Part shown: piece by piece, positions 7,056-10,328 of the stretch
Layout of the letters: every line of letters starts with the position of its first letter
Position numbering within the stretch: position 1 is the first letter of the stretch
DNA from: Coraliomargarita sp. CAG:312
GTDB taxonomy: Bacteria > Verrucomicrobiota > Verrucomicrobiia > Opitutales > Intestinicryptomonadaceae
DNA: 10,328 nt
NCBI GenBank assembly: GCA_000438015.1
Contig: FR901599.1
Location: forward strand, 4,803-15,130
Reading direction: 5' to 3'
Program-made: the position numbers and the translations under genes
Notes under the pieces: generated by a model
Databases searched by the model: none
Told to the model about the DNA's origin: nothing
The model's input: only the letters and a program-made list of their open reading frames with translations

Positions 7056-7608
7056 TTTCATCCCCTTTTGGAGCCGCGCAAAACGGGTCCATTTCAAACG
7101 ACACCGCGTCTTCGTCGCCTACGACTACATGAATCCTAGAAGGAGTCATTGTGGAATCCGGATAAAAGCGCAACTCTTCTATATTAGGATCGGAAAAATT
7201 TACGCCCCCGCGGTCAATTAGCTCGGGATAGACAACTTCGAACACTACTTCGACTTCATTTGGGAAATCGTCCCAATCGATTTCCTCTCCCTTTTTTTCG
7301 GCCTCAGCAACAGCCCTTTCGAGTTTTTTTTCCAAATATATATGCGCTATTGGAACTGCAGTTTCAGAGTCGGAAATGAGAAAAAAACCTCGCCTATCGT
7401 AAAAAAGCGAGACCTCCCTGCCCCTTTCTATCGCCTCAAAGCGCGCGCGCTTTATCGCCGAAAGAGCCACGCGGTCGGGCGGGCGCGATTCCAAAGCGTC
7501 GGCATTCAACATTCCGGCTCCTGAAATGAGCCCACCCAAAAGACCGATCAGCGCAATGGCTAAAAGAATCTCGGCCAAAGTAAATGCGCTGTGAGAAGTG
7601 CGCGGCAT
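7045..7608 (-). CDS. gspH: T2SS minor pseudopilin GspH
   Basis: This 187-residue pseudopilin has a short leader (MPRTSHSA) cut before Phe9, then FTLAEILLAIALIGLLGGLI with Glu at mature position 5. The body has GspH-like features: an early RARFEAIERGREVSLFYDRRGF stretch, in which an alpha helix leads into a strand, and a late FYPDSTMTPSRIHVVV segment resembling the G-x-S/T strand motif of GspH/FimT proteins. GspH links the tip complex to the GspG filament. The ATG at 7608 begins 2 bases after the gspG stop; a TTG at 7617 in the same frame would overlap gspG but has no better ribosome site. No Shine-Dalgarno sequence is present, so reinitiation after gspG is likely. The residue before the cut is Ala. 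GspH versus another minor pseudopilin is decided partly by gene order. Confidence 0.8.
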   Translation of the reverse strand: MPRTSHSAFTLAEILLAIALIGLLGGLISGAGMLNADALESRPPDRVALSAIKRARFEAIERGREVSLFYDRRGFFLISDSETAVPIAHIYLEKKLERAVAEAEKKGEEIDWDDFPNEVEVVFEVVYPELIDRGGVNFSDPNIEELRFYPDSTMTPSRIHVVVGDEDAVSFEMDPFCAAPKGDENER

Positions 7609-7610
7609 TA

Positions 7611-8054
7611 CTACCAATTGCCAATGTCGTCTTCCGTTTCGTTTTGTCCGTCAGGCCCCATAGACCATACATCGTAGCCGTCCTTGCTCTTCTGCGCCGG
7701 ATACCTGTATTGATATGGGTTGCCCCATGGATCTAACGGCAAGCTGCGCACATACGGACCTTTCCATCGATCCCCTGCAGATTCGGGGGCATTGAGAAGA
7801 GCGTTTAGCCCCTCCTCGGTGGAAGGATATTTCCCGATTGCAAGCTTATAGGACATAAGCGGAGTCGCCAATGAATTGTTTACAAAAGACTCCGTTATTT
7901 TCTCCTGGGAACTCGTCATAGTCTTATCGACGTTTATCACTACAATAAACGCTAAAAGAGAAATCATTGCTATTGCAAGCAGAACCTCCATCAGAGTAAA
8001 AGCTCTGCGCGCGCTTCTATTGGCGCCGACGTCCAATTTCGAATTTGCCTTCAT
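7611..8054 (-). CDS. gspG: T2SS major pseudopilin GspG
   Basis: This 147-residue protein is the main subunit of the T2SS pseudopilus. The basic leader (RSARRA) is cut before Phe19, followed by FTLMEVLLAIAMISLLAFIVV with Glu at mature position 5. The C-terminal half carries the GspG signature: YPSTEEGLNAL, then GPYVRSLPLDPWGNPYQYRYP, then YDVWSMGPDG and EDDIGNW. In known GspG structures the region from DPWG to the C-terminus binds calcium. The family usually keeps Gly before the cut; here it is Ala. The start is supported by AAGGAA (8061-8066) exactly 6 bases upstream of the ATG. It is the first gene of a tight G-H-I-J-K cluster and lies 65 bases after the stop of the glycoside-hydrolase-like gene. 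Confidence 0.95.
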   Translation of the reverse strand: MKANSKLDVGANRSARRAFTLMEVLLAIAMISLLAFIVVINVDKTMTSSQEKITESFVNNSLATPLMSYKLAIGKYPSTEEGLNALLNAPESAGDRWKGPYVRSLPLDPWGNPYQYRYPAQKSKDGYDVWSMGPDGQNETEDDIGNW

Positions 8055-8119
8055 TTAATTTTCCTTTTTAACTGCTATTAATATAAACGCCTTAAACCGG
8101 ATTAAGTTTCCTATAAAAG
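8055..8119 (-). other. spacer between the GH-like gene and gspG
   Basis: These 65 bases hold the gspG ribosome site (AAGGAA, 8061-8066) and an AT-rich stretch (8070-8090). A 5-base-pair inverted repeat (CTTAA and TTAAG, 8091-8106) is too short and lacks a T run, so I do not call a terminator. A weak promoter in the AT-rich part is possible but cannot be assigned; read-through from the upstream gene is equally likely. Confidence 0.4.
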
Positions 8120-10328
8120 CTAATTCTGCTTTATTTCCTCTATCGCGCAAGCAACATCGTACTTAAACGGAGGAGTGCGAAGCTTTAAAGAGGCGTTGGC
8201 GTCGCTCTTTATCACGCCGACGGCTATTTTATCCGCAGCGCGGGTATCCCACCATGTCACGCGGTACGAGGTGTCTGCCTTCATTTGAACGGAATACTCA
8301 AAAGGCTTGAGATCTGGAATATTGCGTTCGTATAGCTTATATTTTGCAAAGCTTGCAGTATCAGTGGCGGCTCTTTTAAACCAAATAAACGTTGATCCAG
8401 TTAGTTTATCGCGCATAGCAAAAGGCTTTACGCTCGCAATTCCCATATTGGAGCCTACTCCGTCCAGCCTGATGTTTGCCACTTCCATAGACGCATTTCC
8501 GTCGGAAACAAGCTGTATGTTTACCTTTTGATTGCCGCGCTCAAGCGGTATTTTTACTACCTTGTTCAAATATGCTCGGGCAATTCCGCCTTCTTTCCTG
8601 ATTTTTTTGATTCCTTCGGACGAAATTTTTTCAGGTTTTATAGGATCGTCGTTCAGCATCATTTGAAGCTCAAAATTGTCCTCTTGGGGAATGCTTACAA
8701 TTTCAAACGAGAGCGCGCACTTGTCGTTTGGTATTCCGTTTACTTCGATTGCAATTATAGCCTCTTTTCTCCAGATTCTTGGAAGCGTGTTTTTCAATAT
8801 AGTGCCGTCCGGCTCCATAATGAGCTCAGCCGTATCGTTGGATGATTCCCTTGAAACAATGGTATCGCCAAAAGCCGGCTGCGTTATCACGCTGTTGCCG
8901 TCCGCTTTAGGCGCTGACAGAACCGCAACATCGTGAAGGGTTAAAAGCTCCAAATCAGCGGAAGCCAAATTAAAGTTCTTCTCAAATGCCGAAACGTTTC
9001 TTATTGCGTTAAATTCTGCGTCGGACGCGGCTTTGTTATGTTCGCCAAGGTTAGACAGAGGCAATAGCGGCGAAGGCGTAAACAATCCAGCCCAATAAGT
9101 ATTGTGCATAAGAATAAAAGACGGCTCGGGCAGAACTAATGCGCCGGCAGTGTTTCCGAATTTGGACACAGCAACGGCTTTCTTGTATTTCTTTGAGAAA
9201 AATTTATTGTGCGAATTTACCGACAAAGCAAAATCTTTGACGTCAAATATATCGAAAGCCAAAACATCGCAGCTGTCACCAGACCAAATAAATTCCATTT
9301 CGCTTGAAGTTCCCGCGGAAAGCAGTATAGGGTGCCCAGATGTATCGGCGTCGCGAAGCGTTACATTGGCGTTTGAAAGCCACATCATGCGAGCGTCCAA
9401 ATCCTCGATATCCATACGGTCGATTCCGTCGATTACCTGCCACATAAGCAGGTCTTCCCTGCAGCCGAAACGCAAAGCGCAATACTGCAAAAGAGTATTG
9501 AACTTTTGTTGAGCCTTTAAATTTTTAAAGAAATCAGACGCGGAAGGAGCAAGTCCGCTTTTTGCGAAATATGAGCGTTGGTATGCTGATTCCGAAAAAG
9601 AAAGAGGGCTTGCGAAACATAAAATAGTCTTAATTCCGAGATTATTAGCCGCATCCATAAGTTCTTCCACCTTATTAAATGCTGCAACATTTATCCATCC
9701 TGCTTTAGCTGTATCGGAATCTTCGGCGACAAAAGCCGTGCACGGTGCCTCTATAGATATTCTTATCGTATTTCCGCCAGATTTTGAAAGGCGCTCCAAT
9801 AGGGCTTTTTGTGAATTTATATCCAGCTGTATCGGAAAATCTCCGCCAATGGCGCGCATTTTTTCACCGGCCTTGTTTTCAAAATGTGAAAAGCCTTTTT
9901 TATTTATATTGAATATTTTCGACGGGCCGCCGTCGGCAACGTTAAAGTCATATTCCAGCGAGAAATAATTCTTATTTTTTGCGCGAACGTTTATGGTATA
10001 TTTGTACTTGCCGGCTTTGGGCAGCCTATACGACAATTTCCAAGTGGATTTTTCCGAGTTTCCTTTTTCAAAGAACAGCGGGGCATTTACGCTTATCCCG
10101 TTGGATTCTCCGTTCATGTACATTTCGACCATAATGTCTTTGGATTCAAACGGATTTTCGAACGGGACGTTTAAATCGACATAACCGGTAATCAAGCCTC
10201 CCGCCTTAAGATTGTCAGTGTTTATGCCTATTGACAAGAAATGGCTGTCTTGAACGGGAGCCGGGGGTTCGGCAACTTTTTCCTCCACTACCGGCTTGGG
10301 TTCTTCAACCTTTGGAGCTTCTGCTTTT
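8120..10328 (-). CDS. glycoside-hydrolase-like (GH5-type barrel) protein, probable pseudoenzyme (5' end outside window)
   Basis: The frame is open through the right edge; a GTG at 10288 is internal, preceded by a Pro/Glu/Lys/Ala-rich linker. Numbering from 10288 gives 722 residues. Residues 15-150 resemble a DUF5060-type beta-sandwich (SYRLPKAGKYKYTINV; then GPSKIFNINKKGFSHFENKAGEKMRAIGGD). Residues 150-415 resemble a (beta/alpha)8 barrel: GGNTIRISIE; NKVEELMDAANNLGIKTILCF; RFGCREDLLMWQVIDGID; SGHPILLS; HNTYWAGLF. Residues 480-615 look like a carbohydrate-binding beta-sandwich. The end (YRVTWWDTRA, then LRTPPFKYDVACAI) matches the C-terminal sandwich of such enzymes. Both expected catalytic Glu are missing: W-x-x-x-N-E reads WQVIDG (Gly288) and GEFG reads SKFG (Lys376). 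It may therefore bind rather than cut glycans. It precedes the pseudopilin genes on the same strand. The exact family cannot be fixed by eye. Confidence 0.75.
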   Translation of the reverse strand, partial: KAEAPKVEEPKPVVEEKVAEPPAPVQDSHFLSIGINTDNLKAGGLITGYVDLNVPFENPFESKDIMVEMYMNGESNGISVNAPLFFEKGNSEKSTWKLSYRLPKAGKYKYTINVRAKNKNYFSLEYDFNVADGGPSKIFNINKKGFSHFENKAGEKMRAIGGDFPIQLDINSQKALLERLSKSGGNTIRISIEAPCTAFVAEDSDTAKAGWINVAAFNKVEELMDAANNLGIKTILCFASPLSFSESAYQRSYFAKSGLAPSASDFFKNLKAQQKFNTLLQYCALRFGCREDLLMWQVIDGIDRMDIEDLDARMMWLSNANVTLRDADTSGHPILLSAGTSSEMEFIWSGDSCDVLAFDIFDVKDFALSVNSHNKFFSKKYKKAVAVSKFGNTAGALVLPEPSFILMHNTYWAGLFTPSPLLPLSNLGEHNKAASDAEFNAIRNVSAFEKNFNLASADLELLTLHDVAVLSAPKADGNSVITQPAFGDTIVSRESSNDTAELIMEPDGTILKNTLPRIWRKEAIIAIEVNGIPNDKCALSFEIVSIPQEDNFELQMMLNDDPIKPEKISSEGIKKIRKEGGIARAYLNKVVKIPLERGNQKVNIQLVSDGNASMEVANIRLDGVGSNMGIASVKPFAMRDKLTGSTFIWFKRAATDTASFAKYKLYERNIPDLKPFEYSVQMKADTSYRVTWWDTRAADKIAVGVIKSDANASLKLRTPPFKYDVACAIEEIKQN

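Noticed and set aside
10286..10288. GTG as the start of the GH-like protein
   Set aside because: The frame continues without a stop to the right edge through a Pro/Glu/Lys-rich linker, so the gene is cut by the window.

Overview
The window reads as ordinary chromosome from a Gram-negative bacterium of moderate GC content. It carries a periplasmic HtrA-type protease and a run of type II secretion (T2SS) pseudopilins. The style (several secreted proteins of unknown family, a glycoside-hydrolase-like protein beside pseudopilins, a gut-type NxGxx pentapeptide-repeat protein) suggests the Verrucomicrobiota/Lentisphaerota part of the PVC group, possibly a gut-associated Opitutae-like lineage. That placement is inference; no rRNA or marker gene is present.

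Layout. The plus strand holds three genes: an HtrA-like serine protease with two PDZ domains, cut by the left edge (2-1330); a secreted protein of unknown family (1392-2582) ending at a strong intrinsic terminator (2616-2652); and a bile acid:sodium symporter family (BASS) transporter (2726-3736) with its own AT-rich promoter region containing a perfect inverted repeat. The minus strand holds everything from 10328 down to 3751, in transcription order: a large glycoside-hydrolase-like protein cut by the right edge (10328-8120), then gspG, gspH, gspI, gspJ and gspK (8054-4653), then a pentapeptide-repeat protein (4653-3751). The two strands converge with only 14 bases between stop codons.

How the genes fit together. 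gspG to gspK form a complete pseudopilin cassette: major pseudopilin G plus the minor tip set H, I, J and K. The genes are packed by overlaps or 2-base gaps, and three of the starts have a Shine-Dalgarno sequence exactly 6 bases upstream. The secretin, ATPase and platform genes are not in the window. The glycoside-hydrolase-like protein lies 65 bases upstream and may be a cargo or accessory protein. The pentapeptide-repeat gene starts inside the gspK stop codon (TAATG), so it is probably translated with the cassette.

Most interesting points. (1) The large protein aligns by eye with (beta/alpha)8-barrel GH5-like enzymes that have a DUF5060-type N-terminal domain, yet both catalytic glutamate positions appear replaced (WQVIDGID for W-x-x-x-N-E; SKFG for GEFG), so it looks like a pseudoenzyme. 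(2) A 22-unit NxGxx repeat protein, of a type I associate with phages and mobile DNA of gut bacteria, is coupled to a T2SS operon. (3) GspK has an unusual Ser/Asn/Lys-rich tail of about 80 residues. (4) Three of the four recognisable prepilin-peptidase sites have Ala instead of Gly before the cut.
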